Under the pieces are notes generated by a model. The model saw nothing but the letters and a program-made list of their open reading frames with translations. It searched no databases and was not told the origin of the DNA. Shown in pieces: positions 19,811 through 29,366 of a DNA stretch of 60,583 bases (within the stretch, counting starts at the first letter, position 1; each line of letters begins with the position of its first letter). Origin of the DNA: Roseateles sp. (GTDB lineage Bacteria; Pseudomonadota; Gammaproteobacteria; Burkholderiales; Burkholderiaceae); contig JAFAMW010000012.1 of NCBI GenBank assembly GCA_019232985.1, positions 1 to 60,583 of the forward strand, read 5' to 3'. Made by a program: the position numbers and the translations under genes.

Positions 19811-19813
19811 GTC

Positions 19814-20131
19814 GTGGGCCCGGCCGTGCTGTCGCCCAGCGGGCCCTGGAGCCTCGCGCCGCCGCCAGCGGGCCGGCTCAGCAAGGACGTGCCCGACGGC
19901 CGCCTGCTGTTCGACGCCGATAGCGGCACGACCCGCCTGCTCTCGCCGCTCGGCGTGTTCATCGTCGAGCTGCTCGAGCGCCAGCGCGGCGCGTGCAGCA
20001 CGGCCGAGATCGTCCGCGCCGTGCACCTCGAAGAGCCCGAGTCGTCGAACCACGAATGCCTGAGCGCCGTCGAGACGGCGCTCGCGGAACTCGTCGACGC
20101 GCGCCTGATCGCGGCCCGGCGTCCGTCGTGA
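19814..20131 (+). CDS. PqqD-like peptide-recognition protein, HPr-rel-A type
   Basis: A 105-residue winged-helix PqqD-like protein: 'PDGRLLFDADSGTTRLLSPLGVFIVELLER', then a helical 'TAEIVRAVHLE' and 'ALAELVDARLIA'. PqqD-type domains (RiPP recognition elements) bind leader or substrate peptides and hand them to modifying enzymes. The start is GTG at 19814, 3 bp after the Tat-protein stop, and the stop overlaps the GTG of the kinase gene. PqqD + HprK-related kinase A + nucleotidyltransferase is a known gene neighbourhood of unknown function. Confidence 0.85.
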   Translation: MGPAVLSPSGPWSLAPPPAGRLSKDVPDGRLLFDADSGTTRLLSPLGVFIVELLERQRGACSTAEIVRAVHLEEPESSNHECLSAVETALAELVDARLIAARRPS

Positions 20132-21057
20132 AAGTCGGCGAGCTCTCGGCCCGCGAGCTCGGGCAGGCGCTGCGCGGCCCCGGCCTGCGCGTCGCGACCG
20201 GGCCGTTCCAGTGCCGCTTCGGCAGCGACATCGCGGCCGTCGGCCCCGAGCTCGCGCGCCTGTACGCCGAGCACGAGCTCGTCGCGGCCGACGATTCGTT
20301 CATCGACTTCCACGTCCGCGTCGCGTCGAGCGGCGGCCTGCGCCGCTGGATCCGCCCCCAGGCGCTGTTCAGCGTCGACGCGGTCACGCCGTTCTCGCCG
20401 CTGCCGCGCAGCCAGGCGCTCGCGATGCTCGAGTGGGGCCTGAACTGGTGCGTGACCGCCTACTGCCACCACCAGCTCGTGCTCCACGCGGCCTGCGTCG
20501 CGCGCGCGGGCCGCGCGATGATCCTGCCGGCGCCGCCGGGCTCGGGCAAGAGCACGCTGACGGCGGCGCTCGTGCACCGCGGCTGGCGCCTGCTCTCGGA
20601 CGAGCTCACGCTGGTCGACTACGACGCCGCGCACCTGAACGGCACGACGCGGCCGGTCAACCTCAAGAACGACTCGATCGGCGTGATCGCGCGCTTCGCG
20701 CCCGAGGCGGTGCTGAGCCGGCCGATGCACGACACGAGCAAGGGCACGGTCGCGCTCATGGCGCCGCCGCCGGCGAGCGTACGCGCGGCCGCCGAGCCGG
20801 CCGTGCCGGCCTGGATCGTGCTGCCGCGCTGGCGCGCCGGGGCGAGCGCGCGCCTGACGCCGCTCGAGCCCGGCGCGGCCTTCATGCAGCTGGCCGAGAA
20901 CGCGATGAACTACCACCTGCTCGGCGCGACCGGCTTCGAGGCGCTCGGCCGCCTCGTCGACCGCTGCGAGGCCTGGCAGTTCGAGTACGGCGAGCTCGAC
21001 GAGGCGATCGCCGCGCTCGACGCGTTCGCGCCGCTCGGACCGAAGGGCGCCGCATGA
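20128..21057 (+). CDS. HprK-related kinase A
   Basis: A 309-residue protein with a P-loop 'LPAPPGSGKSTLTAALV' near residue 135, 'LLSDELTLVD' downstream and the HprK-like 'HAACVARAGRAMIL' strand ahead of the loop. The fold matches the HPr kinase C-terminal domain, but no HPr or PTS gene is near, so the target is something else. Related kinases in lasso-peptide clusters phosphorylate the C-terminal residue of a peptide. The start is GTG at 20128 (GTGA overlap with the PqqD-like gene) and the stop overlaps the next ATG. Confidence 0.87.
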   Translation: MKVGELSARELGQALRGPGLRVATGPFQCRFGSDIAAVGPELARLYAEHELVAADDSFIDFHVRVASSGGLRRWIRPQALFSVDAVTPFSPLPRSQALAMLEWGLNWCVTAYCHHQLVLHAACVARAGRAMILPAPPGSGKSTLTAALVHRGWRLLSDELTLVDYDAAHLNGTTRPVNLKNDSIGVIARFAPEAVLSRPMHDTSKGTVALMAPPPASVRAAAEPAVPAWIVLPRWRAGASARLTPLEPGAAFMQLAENAMNYHLLGATGFEALGRLVDRCEAWQFEYGELDEAIAALDAFAPLGPKGAA

Positions 21058-22160
21058 TGGCGCCCGTGTTGCTGATCGACGTGCTGCGCGAGCCCGCGCG
21101 GATTCGCGGCCTCGGCCCCGCGCAATGGGACCTGCTCGTGCGCCAGGCGCGCCACGCGAACCTGCTCGGCCGCCTCCACGCAATCCTCGCGCGCGCCGAC
21201 CTGCTCGACGCGGTGCTGCCGGCCGCGCTCGTGCACCTGCGCTCGGCCGCCGTGCTGGCCGAGCGCCAGCACCAGTCGGTGCGCTTCGAGACCGCGAAGC
21301 TGCGCGACACGCTCGCCGGCCTCGGCACGCCGCTGCTCCTGCTCAAGGGCGCGGCCTACGTCGCGGCCGGCCTGCCCGCGTCGCTCGGCCGCGTGTTCGC
21401 CGACGTCGACATCCTCGTGCCGCGCGCGCGGCTCAGCGAGGCCGAGTCGGCGCTGCTGCTGACCGGCTGGATCGGCGCCGTGCACGACGCCTACGACCAG
21501 CGCTACTACCGCGAGTGGATGCACGAGCTGCCGGCCATGCGCCATATGGAGCGCGGCACGGCGCTCGACGTCCACCACACGATCCTGCCGCCGACCGCGC
21601 GCCTGCACCCCGACCCGGCCCTGCTGTTCGAGGCTGCGGTCGCCCTGCCCGACCTGCCCGGCGTGGCCGTGCTCGCGCCGACCGACATGGTGCTGCACAG
21701 CGCGACCCACCTGTTCTTCGACGGCGAAGTCGACAACCTGCTGCGCGACCTCTCCGACCTCGACCTGCTGCTGCGCCATTTCGGCGCGGCGCCGGCGTTC
21801 TGGCTGGCGCTCGTCGCGCGCGCGCGCCGGCTCGAGCTGACGACGCCGCTGCGCCTCGCGCTGCGCCATTGCCGGCGCGTGTTCGCGACGCCGATCCCGG
21901 CCGAGACCTTCGCCGCGGTCGCCGCCGAGCGCGCCGTGCCGCTGCTCGACTTCGTCTACGCGCGCGCACTGCGCCCGCCGCACGCCAGCGCGGCCGACCG
22001 CTTCTCGCGGCTCGCCGCGCGCCTGCTGTACCTGCGCGGCCATTGGCAGCGCATGCCGCCGCTGCAGCTCGCGCGCCACCTGATGCACAAGGCGCTGTTC
22101 CCGCCCAGGCCGCAACATGTGCCGCTGCCGCGCGCGGCCGACCCCGGCGACGCACGCTGA
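21054..22160 (+). CDS. Nucleotidyltransferase-fold protein (NTase_5 type)
   Basis: A 368-residue protein with the nucleotidyltransferase signature 'LLLKGAAYVAAGLPASLGR' followed by 'FADVDILVP' (the D-x-D metal pair), 'LDVHHTILPP', and a helical C-terminal half. This is the uncharacterised nucleotidyltransferase family that accompanies HprK-related kinases. It may transfer a nucleotide or sugar-phosphate to the product of the kinase. ATGA overlap with the kinase gene and adjacent position make it part of the same operon. Catalytic Asp residues are present, so activity is plausible. Confidence 0.85.
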   Translation: MMAPVLLIDVLREPARIRGLGPAQWDLLVRQARHANLLGRLHAILARADLLDAVLPAALVHLRSAAVLAERQHQSVRFETAKLRDTLAGLGTPLLLLKGAAYVAAGLPASLGRVFADVDILVPRARLSEAESALLLTGWIGAVHDAYDQRYYREWMHELPAMRHMERGTALDVHHTILPPTARLHPDPALLFEAAVALPDLPGVAVLAPTDMVLHSATHLFFDGEVDNLLRDLSDLDLLLRHFGAAPAFWLALVARARRLELTTPLRLALRHCRRVFATPIPAETFAAVAAERAVPLLDFVYARALRPPHASAADRFSRLAARLLYLRGHWQRMPPLQLARHLMHKALFPPRPQHVPLPRAADPGDAR

Positions 22161-22294
22161 AGCGGCGCCGGCGTGACGGCCCGAAGGCGTTGCGCTTTGT
22201 CCACGACGCAATGAGACAGTCGGGCGCGGCGCGAACTAGTGCGCACAGGCGAATCGCCCGCCCATGGGACGGGGCGCGCATACTCGCTGGCATC

Positions 22295-24166
22295 ATGGCC
22301 CCAACCGTCTCGACGCCCGGGGACCCGCGCCTGCGCCGGCGTTGGCCCGCGATGGTTCTGCCGCTCGTGCTCGGCAACGCGCTCGTGCTCGTGCTCTGCA
22401 TCGAGGGCATGGCGCTGCTGTCGGCCGCGCGCGCCTATGTCGGCGGCGAGAGCCTGTGGTCGAAGTCGCGCGCGATCGCCGTGCGCGAGCTGCGCGCCTA
22501 CGGCGCCACCGGCAGCGCCGAGCACCTGAAGAACTTCGAGCTCCACCTCGACGTGCCGCTCGCCGACCACGAGGCGCGCCGGCTCATGGCGGCGCGCGCG
22601 CCCGACCTCGACGCGATCACGGCCGCGTTCATGCGCGGCGGCGTCGCCGCCGACGACGTGCCGCAGATGGTCCACCTGTACCGCTGGTTCGGCGAGACGC
22701 CGCTGCTGCGCCCGACGATCGCGGCCTGGGAACAGGGCGACATCCGCATCGCGCGGATCCAGCGCATCGGCGAGCAGCTGCAGATCGCCGTCAACGAGGC
22801 GGAGCATGGCTCGGCCGCCGCGCGCGAGCGCCGCGCCGCGCTCGCCGACGAGCTCGACCGGGTCGAGGACGAGCTCGTCGGGCTCGAGCAGACCTTCAGC
22901 GCCGCGCTCGCCGCGTCGTCGCGCGCGGCCTTCGACATCCTGAGCGCGACGATCGTGGTGAGCACCGCCGTGCTCACGCTGTTCGCGCTGCTCGTGCTCG
23001 CACGCGGCCTGCGCCGCGAAGCCCGCGACGCCGCCGCGCTGCGCTCGGCGAACCGGCGCTGGCAGCTCGCCGCCGACAGCGACAGCCTGGGCGTCTTCGA
23101 ATGGTGGTCCGAAGCCGACGAAGTCCACCTCGACCGCCGCGCCTGCATGACCTTCGGCTTCGAGGCCGGCGCCGACGACCTCGTGATCGCCCGCGAGCAG
23201 CTGTTCCGCCACGTCGACCTCGCCGACGCGCGCAGCCTGCGCCTCGCGCTCGACGAGGTCGTCGCGGAGGGCGGCTCGCTCGCGCACCGTTTCCGCGTGC
23301 GTGCGACCAGCCCCGACGGCGCGCCGCGCCTGCGCTATGTCGAGATCACGGGCACCGTCCACGATGCCGGCGCGGGCGTGCTGCGCCTCGTCGGCATCAC
23401 GCGCGACGCGAGCGAGCGCGTCGCCCAGGAGCGCCTCGCGAGCGACAAGCTCACGGCCGAGCGCGTCGCGTCGGCGCGCATGCAGTTCCTGTCGCGCCTG
23501 AGCCACGAGCTGCGCACACCGCTGAACGCGGTGCTGGGCCTGTCGGAGCTGCTCTCGATCGACCCCGACGAGCGCCTGAGCGCGCAGCAGCACCAGCGCG
23601 TCGGCATGATCAACGCGGCCGGCAAGCACCTGCTGCACCTCGTCGACGACGTGCTCGACATCAGCCGCATCGACGCGGGCCGCTTCAGCCTCGAGTGCGG
23701 CTCGACCGAACTCGAGCCCGTGATCCGCACGGCGCTCGCGCTCAACGTCGGCCACGCGCAGGACGCGGGCGCGCGCCTCGAGGTGCGCGCGCCGGCCGGC
23801 GTGCGCGTCTGGGCCGACCCGCAGCGCCTCGGCCAGGTGCTGACCAACCTGCTCAGCAACGCATGCAAGTACAACCGCCCGGGCGGCCGCGTCGTGCTCG
23901 ACGTGCTGCCGCAGGGCGAATGGGTCGAGATCGCGGTCAGCGACGAAGGCGCCGGCATCAGCGAGGCCGACCTCGGCCGCCTGTTCCAGCCCTTCCAGCG
24001 CCTCGCCGCGACCGCCCAGAAGCCCGGCACGGGCCTGGGCCTGACGATCGTCAAGCTGCTCGTCGAGCAGATGGGCGGAGGCATCAGCGTGCGCAGCACG
24101 CCGGGCCAGGGCTCGGTGTTCACGGTCAACCTGCGCGCGATGCAGACCGAGGCGGCCCACGCCTAG
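22295..24166 (+). CDS. Membrane-bound sensor histidine kinase
   Basis: A 623-residue protein: TM1 at about residues 20-42, a periplasmic helical sensor of about 170 residues, TM2 near 215-235, a PAS-like domain ('LAADSDSLGVFEWWSEADEVHLDRR'), a HisKA domain with the phospho-acceptor in 'FLSRLSHELRTPLNAVLG', and a HATPase domain with 'LLSNACKYN', 'DEGAGIS' and 'GTGLGLTIVK'. No receiver domain and no adjacent response regulator are present, so its partner lies elsewhere. It follows the HPr-rel-A operon by 134 bp and may have its own promoter (CATACT at 22279-22284). Confidence 0.92.
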   Translation: MAPTVSTPGDPRLRRRWPAMVLPLVLGNALVLVLCIEGMALLSAARAYVGGESLWSKSRAIAVRELRAYGATGSAEHLKNFELHLDVPLADHEARRLMAARAPDLDAITAAFMRGGVAADDVPQMVHLYRWFGETPLLRPTIAAWEQGDIRIARIQRIGEQLQIAVNEAEHGSAAARERRAALADELDRVEDELVGLEQTFSAALAASSRAAFDILSATIVVSTAVLTLFALLVLARGLRREARDAAALRSANRRWQLAADSDSLGVFEWWSEADEVHLDRRACMTFGFEAGADDLVIAREQLFRHVDLADARSLRLALDEVVAEGGSLAHRFRVRATSPDGAPRLRYVEITGTVHDAGAGVLRLVGITRDASERVAQERLASDKLTAERVASARMQFLSRLSHELRTPLNAVLGLSELLSIDPDERLSAQQHQRVGMINAAGKHLLHLVDDVLDISRIDAGRFSLECGSTELEPVIRTALALNVGHAQDAGARLEVRAPAGVRVWADPQRLGQVLTNLLSNACKYNRPGGRVVLDVLPQGEWVEIAVSDEGAGISEADLGRLFQPFQRLAATAQKPGTGLGLTIVKLLVEQMGGGISVRSTPGQGSVFTVNLRAMQTEAAHA

Positions 24167-24260
24167 GGCGGGCGCCTAGGGATTGCCTGTCGCGTATCTG
24201 TGCAGCACGAGGGACTTGCGCGGCGCGCGGCGCGGCGCGATCCAGATCTAAACTGACTCC

Positions 24261-25748
24261 ATGCCGCACCTGCTCGCACTCGACCAGGGCACGTCCAGTT
24301 CGCGTGCCATCGTCTTCGACCTCGCCGGCCGCATCGTGGCCAGCGCCCAGCTCGAATTCCGCCAGTCCTACCCGCAGCCGGGCTGGGTCGAGCACGACCC
24401 GCTCGAGATCTGGCAGACCCAGCTCGCGGTCGCGCGCAACGCGCTTGCGCGCGCCGGGCTCGCCGCCACCGACATCGCGGCGATCGGCATCACCAACCAG
24501 CGCGAGACCGTCGTGCTGTGGGAGCGCGCGAGCGGCCGGCCGCTGCACCCGGCGCTGGTCTGGCAGGACCGCCGCACCGAGGACGACTGCGCGCGCTTGC
24601 GCCGCGAAGGCCATGCCGAGCTGATCCGCGCGCGCACCGGCCTCGTCGTCGACGCCTATTTCTCGGCGACCAAGCTGCGCTGGCTGCTCGACCAGGTGCC
24701 GGGCGCGCGCGCGCGCGCCGAGGCCGGCGAGCTCGCCTGCGGCACGATCGACACGTGGCTGCTGTGGCAGCTGACCGGCGGTGCCGTGCACGCGACCGAC
24801 GTCAGCAACGCGTCGCGCACCCTGCTCTACGACATCCACGCGAGCCGCTGGGACCCGGAGCTGCTGCGCCTGTTCGACCTCCCGGCGGCGCTGCTGCCCG
24901 AGGTCCACCCGAGCGCGCATCGCTACGGCACGACCCTGGCCGAGCATTTCGGCGCGCCGGTCGCGATCGGCGGCGTCGCCGGCGACCAGCAGGCCGCGCT
25001 GTACGGCCAGCAGGCGCGTGCGCCGGGCCGCGCCAAGAACACCTACGGCACCGGCTGCTTCATGCTCATGCACAGCGGCACCGAGGCCCTGAAATCGGCG
25101 AACGGCCTGCTCACGACGCGCGCCGCGCAAAGCAGCGCCGCGCCCGCGCAGTACGCGCTCGAGGGCAGCGTGTTCATCGGCGGCGCGGTCGTCCAGTGGC
25201 TGCGCGACGGCCTCGACCTGATCCGCCACAGCGCCGAGATCGAGGCGCTCGCGGGCAGCGTCCCGGACAGCGGCGGCGTCGTCATGGTGCCGGCGTTCAC
25301 GGGCCTCGGCGCCCCCTACTGGCAGGGCGAGGCGCGCGGCACCATCGTCGGCCTCACGCGCGGCACGACGGCCGCCCACCTCGCGCGCGCCGCGCTCGAC
25401 TCGATCGCGTTCCAGAGCGCCGCGCTGCTCCAGGCGATGGACCGCGACGCGCGCGCGGCCGGCGTCGCGCCGCTCGCCGAGCTGCGCGTCGACGGCGGCG
25501 CGTCGGTCAACAACGCGCTGATGCAGTTCCAGGCCGACCTGCTCGGCATCCCGGTCGTGCGCCCGACCATGGTCGAGACGACGGCGCTCGGCGCGGCCCA
25601 GCTCGCGGCCGCGGCCTTCGGGCTCGAGGGGCTCGCCCAGGACCCCGAGCGCGACACGCGCGTGTTCACGCCGCAGATGTCGCGCGACCGCGCGGCTTCG
25701 CTGCTCGCGGGCTGGGAGCGCGCGGTGCGCCAGGCGACGGCGGCCTGA
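24261..25748 (+). CDS. glpK: Glycerol kinase
   Basis: A 495-residue FGGY kinase: '[17 protein letters not shown]' phosphate-binding loop, 'WQDRRT', '[15 protein letters not shown]', and '[22 protein letters not shown]'. It makes sn-glycerol 3-phosphate from glycerol. The usual neighbours glpF and glpD are absent here. TAAACT lies 6 bp before the ATG, which suggests a leaderless transcript. A WYL regulator follows by 30 bp and may be unrelated in function. Confidence 0.95.
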   Translation: MPHLLALDQGTSSSRAIVFDLAGRIVASAQLEFRQSYPQPGWVEHDPLEIWQTQLAVARNALARAGLAATDIAAIGITNQRETVVLWERASGRPLHPALVWQDRRTEDDCARLRREGHAELIRARTGLVVDAYFSATKLRWLLDQVPGARARAEAGELACGTIDTWLLWQLTGGAVHATDVSNASRTLLYDIHASRWDPELLRLFDLPAALLPEVHPSAHRYGTTLAEHFGAPVAIGGVAGDQQAALYGQQARAPGRAKNTYGTGCFMLMHSGTEALKSANGLLTTRAAQSSAAPAQYALEGSVFIGGAVVQWLRDGLDLIRHSAEIEALAGSVPDSGGVVMVPAFTGLGAPYWQGEARGTIVGLTRGTTAAHLARAALDSIAFQSAALLQAMDRDARAAGVAPLAELRVDGGASVNNALMQFQADLLGIPVVRPTMVETTALGAAQLAAAAFGLEGLAQDPERDTRVFTPQMSRDRAASLLAGWERAVRQATAA

Positions 25749-25778
25749 CGCGCGGCCGCCGCCCCCTAAGATGCGCGC

Positions 25779-26462
25779 ATGCGCCGCGCCGACCGCCTGT
25801 TCCAACTCGTCCAGCTGATCCGCGGCCGCCGCCTGACGACGGCCGACTTCCTCGCCGCGCGGCTCGAGGTCTCGATGCGCACGGTCTACCGCGACATCGC
25901 CGCGCTGCAGGCCCAGGGCGTGCCGATCGACGGCGCGGCCGGCGTCGGCTACCGCATGCGCGCGGGCTTCGACCTGCCGCCGCTGATGTTCACGAAGGCC
26001 GAGGCGCAGGCGCTCGTCGCCGCGGTGCGCTTGTCGCGCCACGCGCTCGACAGCGGCCTCGCCGCCCAGGCCGAGCAGGCGCTGACCAAGATCCTGCCCG
26101 TGCTGCCCGCGCCCGAGCGCGCGGCGGCCGAGAGCCTCGCGCTGTTCGCGCCGCTCGCGGGCCTGACGGCCGATACCAGCGCCAAGCTCGAGCGCCTGCG
26201 CGAGGCCACCGAGACGCGCCACAAGCTGCACCTGCGCTATCTCGACCTCGCCGAAGCGCGCAGCGAGCGCGTCGTGCGGCCACTCGCCTGCATGTTCTGG
26301 GGGCCGGTCTGGACGCTCGCAGCATGGTGCGAGCTGCGCCAGGACTTCCGCACCTTCCGCGTCGACCGCATCGAGACGCTGACGGTGCTCGACGCGCGCT
26401 TTCGCGACGAGGCCGGCAGGACGCTCGCCGACCTGCAGCGGCGGGAGAGCGCCGCCGCGTAG
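25779..26462 (+). CDS. YafY-type HTH/WYL transcriptional regulator
   Basis: A 227-residue regulator: N-terminal winged HTH ('RLTTADFLAARLEVSMRTVYRDIAAL'), a linker with 'AGVGYRMRAGFDLPPLMF', and a C-terminal WYL-type ligand-sensing domain (the WYL triad is replaced by 'WTLAAWCELRQDFRTFRVDRI'). Such proteins sense nucleotides or DNA fragments, or regulate catabolic genes. A promoter overlaps the end of glpK: CTGACG (25745-25750), 16 bp, TAAGAT (25767-25772), with the start codon 6 bp later, implying no 5' leader. Confidence 0.9.
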   Translation: MRRADRLFQLVQLIRGRRLTTADFLAARLEVSMRTVYRDIAALQAQGVPIDGAAGVGYRMRAGFDLPPLMFTKAEAQALVAAVRLSRHALDSGLAAQAEQALTKILPVLPAPERAAAESLALFAPLAGLTADTSAKLERLREATETRHKLHLRYLDLAEARSERVVRPLACMFWGPVWTLAAWCELRQDFRTFRVDRIETLTVLDARFRDEAGRTLADLQRRESAAA

Positions 26463-26467
26463 CGGGG

Positions 26468-26489
26468 CGTAGCGGCGCCGGCCGCTACG
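26468..26489. terminator. Hairpin between convergent WYL and M16 genes
   Basis: A 9-bp perfect stem (CGTAGCGGC / GCCGCTACG) with a GCCG loop starts 5 bp after the WYL regulator stop and overlaps the last bases of the M16 protease gene. The symmetric position between convergent genes suggests a bidirectional terminator, without T-tracts. Confidence 0.6.
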
Positions 26490-29316
26490 GCGCCATCGCC
26501 GCGTCGGTCAGCGTCACGACCCAGCGCTCGGGCCGCAGCGCGCGCCGCAGCGCTGCATTGACGCTCGCGACGCTCAGCGCGTCGAGCGCCGCGGCCTCGC
26601 GCGCCTGGGTCGCCGCGAAGCCCTCGGGGCGGTCGAACTGGGCCAGCAGCGCGCCCGCGAGCGCGGTGTCGTCGCTGAGCGCGCGGCGCAGCGCGAGGTG
26701 GCCCTCGCGGCGCGCGTCGGCGAGCTCGGCCTCGGTGATGCCGTCCTGCAGCAGGCGCGCGATCTCCTCGCGCATCGCCGTCTCGACGCGCTGCGCGTCG
26801 GCCGGCGCGGCCGTCGCGTGCAGCGTCAGCGTCGCGGCGTCGCCGAACGGCGGCAGGTTCAGCTGGTAGTCGACCGTGTAGCTCAGCGCGTCATGGCCGC
26901 GCAGCCGGTCGGCGAGGCGCGAGCCGCTGGTCATGCCGCCGGCGAGGATGCGTGCGCCGACGCGCAGCGCCATCGCATCGGCGTCGGCGTCGTTGAGCGC
27001 GAAGCCCTGGGCCAGGCGGACCTGCGCGGTCGCGCGTTCGGCGCTCGCGCCGGCGCGCGCGGGCGTGACGAAGCGCGCGCCGTCCTCGGGCCGGAACGCG
27101 AGCGCGACGCGCGCGTAGGGCGGCAGAGCGGTTTTCCGGCGCTTCCAGTCGCCGAAATCGGCCTCGATCAACGGCGCGAAGTAGCCGGGCAGCGGCCCGA
27201 CCGCGCTGACGCTCAGCGCGTCGGCCGCGCAGCAGCGCTGCAGGAAGTCGCGCAGCGCGTCGATGTCGAGCGCCTGCCATTGCTCGAGCTGCTCGCGCAC
27301 GCCGTACGCATAGCCGGGGTCGCCTGGCTTCAGGCCGAAGGCCTGCATGCGGTGCGCGCGCGCGAGCTCGGGCGCCCAGTCGGCGCCATGGGCGTCGGCC
27401 GCGAGGCGCGCGAGCATGCGGGCCTTGAGATCGCGGAACGCGCCGGCCGGCAGGTCGGGGTCGCGCAGCAGGTCGCGCACGAGCAGCAGAGCGAGCTGCA
27501 GATTCGCGCTCGGCACCGTGAGGCCGACGGTCAGGCCCTGCGGGCCCGGCGCGAGGCTGAGCTCGAGCTGCAGCCTGGCCTTCAGGTAGTCGATCTGCTC
27601 GCGCGTGAGCGGCCGGCCGCCGTGGGTGCCTGCGCCGAGCAGTTCGGCGGCCAGCGCGCGCCAGGCCGCGTTGCCGCCCGGCGGCACGCCCCAGCGCAGG
27701 CGCAGCAGCAGCGTGACGCGGTCGTTCGGCGTGTGCCGCACGATCGCGGCGATCTGGATGCCGCTCGCGAGGTCGACGCGCTGGACCGCGCGGTCGAGTC
27801 CGGCCGCGTCGGTCTCGAATGCAGCACCGCCGGTCGCGACCGCGGCCGGCGCGCGCAGGTCGGCGACGGCCGCGTCGACGTCCTCGTGGCCCTGCACCGG
27901 CACCGGCTTGCGGAACCAGCCCGCGAGGCCCGTCAGCGGGTGCTCTTCGACGCGCAGCGCGGTCACGGCCGGGTCGGTCACGCCGAGCACGATCGTGCGG
28001 TTGCGCGCGGCCGCGTACCGGTCCGCGACGCGCGCGACCTGGTCGGGCTTGAGCCGCTCGAGCTCGTCGGCGAGCTTCGCGACGAGGCGCCAGTCGCCCG
28101 CGCCGACGGCCTGCGCGACCAGCGCCGAGGCCGGGCCCGGCGCGCGCAGCGCCTGGCCCCAGTCGCTGCGCGCGCGCTCGATCGCGACGATCATGCGGCG
28201 CTCGTCGTCGGCGCTGCCGAACTCCGCGCGCTCGAGCTGCACGGCCCAGTCCTCGGCCTCGCCGGCGAGCTGCGCGCGCGCGGCGGCCGTGTCGCTGCGC
28301 GTCTTGGGCAGGCTCGTGCCGAGGGCCACGGCGAACGGGTCGTGCGTGGGCCGCCAGTCGCGCCACAGGCCCGCGCGATTCGCGGCGTCCGTGAGCACGT
28401 CGTTGCGCACCTGCGGCAGCAGGTTGCTCCAGACGAGCAGCGCGGCCGCGTCGGGGTCGGCGAAGCCCGGCACGTGGTAGCCGATCGCGATCGCGGTCTG
28501 GTCGGTATGCAACTCGACGACGCGCGGCTCGGTCTGCTGCGGCTCGTCGAAGCTCGGCGCGGGCAGCGGCGCGTCGGGCCGCGCGACGGCGCCGAAGCTC
28601 GCCTGCACGGCGGCCAGCGTCGCGGCCGGGTCGAACTCGCCGGCGATCATCAGCACGGCGTTGTCGGGCCGGTAGAACTTCTCGTAGAAGCCGCGCAGCG
28701 TGTCCAGCGACAGGTGCTCGATGTCTTCCGTCGTGCCGATCACCGGGCGCGCGTACGGGTGCACGCGGAACGCGCCGGCCGCGAGCGCCTCGATCATCTG
28801 GCGCACGAGGCCCGCGCCGCGCATGCCCATCTCGTTGAGCACGATCGGCTTTTCCTTGTCGAAGTCCTGCTGCTCGAGGCGCGCGCCGCGCACGCGCGCG
28901 GCCTCGAGGCGCAGCACCTCGGCGAGCGTCGCGGCGTCGGGCAGGAAGTTCTCGGTGTAGCTGGTCGCGTCGATGGTGGTCTGGCCGTTCGCGGTCGGCG
29001 CGAGCTTGCGGACCTCGGTGCCCAGGTCGTGGAGCTGCCCCTGGGCGTCGCGCGCGCCGCGAAACGTGACGTGCTCGAGCAGATGGGCCATGCCGGCCTC
29101 CTGCGGCCCCTCCATGCGGCTACCGACCTTGTAGGTCACGGTCACGAAGGTCCGACCCGCGCCGGCGACCGGCATCAGCAGCAGTTGCAGGCCGTTGTCG
29201 AGCCGGTACTCGCTGATGCCGGCAAGCGTGCGCACCGGCGCCGCTGCATCGACGGCGGCGACCGCGGCGGCCGTGCACAGACAAGCGAGGCCGGCCAGGA
29301 TGGATTTGATCGACAT
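26485..29316 (-). CDS. Exported M16 zinc metallopeptidase, double-domain
   Basis: A 943-residue protein with a Sec signal peptide (residues 1-25) and two M16 repeats in one chain. The first is active, with inverted zinc motif 'HLLEH' (H78, E81, H82) and the downstream Glu helix ('EKPIVLNEMGM'). The second starts around 'VQRVDLASGIQIAAIVRH' and lacks the HxxEH motif, as is usual for the partner half. M16 enzymes form a chamber and degrade unfolded peptides; this one should act in the periplasm. ATG at 29316 follows GGGGAGGGGG. Longer upstream reading in the same frame is GC-rich shadow. Confidence 0.93.
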   Translation of the reverse strand: MSIKSILAGLACLCTAAAVAAVDAAAPVRTLAGISEYRLDNGLQLLLMPVAGAGRTFVTVTYKVGSRMEGPQEAGMAHLLEHVTFRGARDAQGQLHDLGTEVRKLAPTANGQTTIDATSYTENFLPDAATLAEVLRLEAARVRGARLEQQDFDKEKPIVLNEMGMRGAGLVRQMIEALAAGAFRVHPYARPVIGTTEDIEHLSLDTLRGFYEKFYRPDNAVLMIAGEFDPAATLAAVQASFGAVARPDAPLPAPSFDEPQQTEPRVVELHTDQTAIAIGYHVPGFADPDAAALLVWSNLLPQVRNDVLTDAANRAGLWRDWRPTHDPFAVALGTSLPKTRSDTAAARAQLAGEAEDWAVQLERAEFGSADDERRMIVAIERARSDWGQALRAPGPASALVAQAVGAGDWRLVAKLADELERLKPDQVARVADRYAAARNRTIVLGVTDPAVTALRVEEHPLTGLAGWFRKPVPVQGHEDVDAAVADLRAPAAVATGGAAFETDAAGLDRAVQRVDLASGIQIAAIVRHTPNDRVTLLLRLRWGVPPGGNAAWRALAAELLGAGTHGGRPLTREQIDYLKARLQLELSLAPGPQGLTVGLTVPSANLQLALLLVRDLLRDPDLPAGAFRDLKARMLARLAADAHGADWAPELARAHRMQAFGLKPGDPGYAYGVREQLEQWQALDIDALRDFLQRCCAADALSVSAVGPLPGYFAPLIEADFGDWKRRKTALPPYARVALAFRPEDGARFVTPARAGASAERATAQVRLAQGFALNDADADAMALRVGARILAGGMTSGSRLADRLRGHDALSYTVDYQLNLPPFGDAATLTLHATAAPADAQRVETAMREEIARLLQDGITEAELADARREGHLALRRALSDDTALAGALLAQFDRPEGFAATQAREAAALDALSVASVNAALRRALRPERWVVTLTDAAMAP

Positions 29317-29366
29317 GCGCCCCCTCCCCAGGGATGAGCGCACTATAGGGGGCCCGGGCGGCGGCC

